NCBI GenBank assembly: GCA_050701115.1
Contig: JBOHER010000385.1
Span: 1 to 6,103, forward strand
Reading direction: 5' to 3'
Length of the DNA: 6,103 nucleotides
Origin: JBOHER01 sp050701115
GTDB lineage: Bacteria > Actinomycetota > Actinomycetes > Mycobacteriales > Pseudonocardiaceae
The translations under genes were made by a program, and so were the position numbers. Under the pieces are notes generated by a model that worked only from the letters and a program-made list of their open reading frames with translations, had not been told where the DNA came from and did no database searches. This document shows, piece by piece, positions 5,985 through 6,103 of the stretch. Position 1 is the stretch's first letter. Each line of letters begins with the position of its first letter.

Positions 5985-6103
5985 CACCGCAAGACCCTGG
6001 CAGCCAGGACAGGCATCGGCCAGGTGGTCGTCCCGACGACGTACGCCGGGTCCGAGGCGACACCGGTGCTCGGCGAGACCACCGACGCTGGCAAGACGAC
6101 CGG
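5985..6103 (+). pseudogene. Maleylacetate reductase fragment, fused and cut by the window edge
   Basis: In the same open frame as the preceding relic come KTLAARTGIGQVVVPTTYAG and SEATPVLGETTDAGKTT. The VPTTYAGSE-TP block is characteristic of maleylacetate reductase (iron-containing alcohol dehydrogenase superfamily), which reduces maleylacetate to 3-oxoadipate in hydroxyquinol and chlorocatechol pathways. About the first 90-100 residues of the enzyme are missing at the fusion, which lies near 5982-5990. The frame is still open at base 6103, so whether the remainder is complete cannot be judged here. There is no own start codon or ribosome site at the junction. Confidence 0.8.

Noticed and set aside
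5502..5987. Minus-strand open frame of 161 codons in the right-hand region
   Set aside because: It lies opposite clear decarboxylase-family relic sequence and has no recognisable motif of its own.
3976..6103. CRISPR array, insertion-sequence terminal repeats or a toxin-antitoxin/defence system
   Set aside because: No spaced repeats, no IS-like inverted ends, and no nuclease, toxin or defence motifs were seen; the content is explained by catabolic gene relics.

Overview
This is a high-GC, codon-biased actinobacterial window. It most likely comes from the Pseudonocardiales (Amycolatopsis / Saccharomonospora / Prauserella type), judged from the UPF0182 protein and its divergent PPA1309-type neighbour. 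The genus assignment is inference; no database was searched.

Positions 1 to about 3975 are conserved core chromosome. A PPA1309-family protein runs leftward (663 to 49). A 182-bp divergent intergenic region separates it from a large intact UPF0182 membrane protein running rightward (846 to 3785). An initiator tRNA-fMet gene follows (3858 to 3934) and is closed by a strong hairpin terminator (3939 to 3974).

Positions about 3976 to 6103 are very different: a colinear graveyard of broken accessory genes just downstream of the tRNA 3' end. In order they are: the C-terminal end of a tyrosine integrase (minus strand); a C-terminal scrap of muconate cycloisomerase (catB); a nearly full-length but frameshifted catechol 1,2-dioxygenase (catA) that has lost three of its four iron ligands; a collapsed muconolactone isomerase (catC) that keeps only its two ends; the first ~80 residues of a RibF-like FAD synthetase; a 4-oxalocrotonate decarboxylase / 2-keto-4-pentenoate hydratase relic with a nonsense codon, frameshifts and an internal deletion; and, fused in frame to it, a piece of maleylacetate reductase that runs off the window. 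None of these genes looks functional.

The pathway memory is clear. CatB, CatA and CatC are successive enzymes of the catechol ortho-cleavage branch. The decarboxylase relic belongs to meta-cleavage and maleylacetate reductase to the hydroxyquinol/chlorocatechol branch. The best reading is an aromatic-degradation island once integrated at tRNA-fMet and now decaying by deletions and point lesions. The intact 979-codon gene beside it argues against poor sequence quality as the general cause. I found no intact novel system. What is unusual is the density and legibility of the decay, including an open chimeric frame at the right edge.
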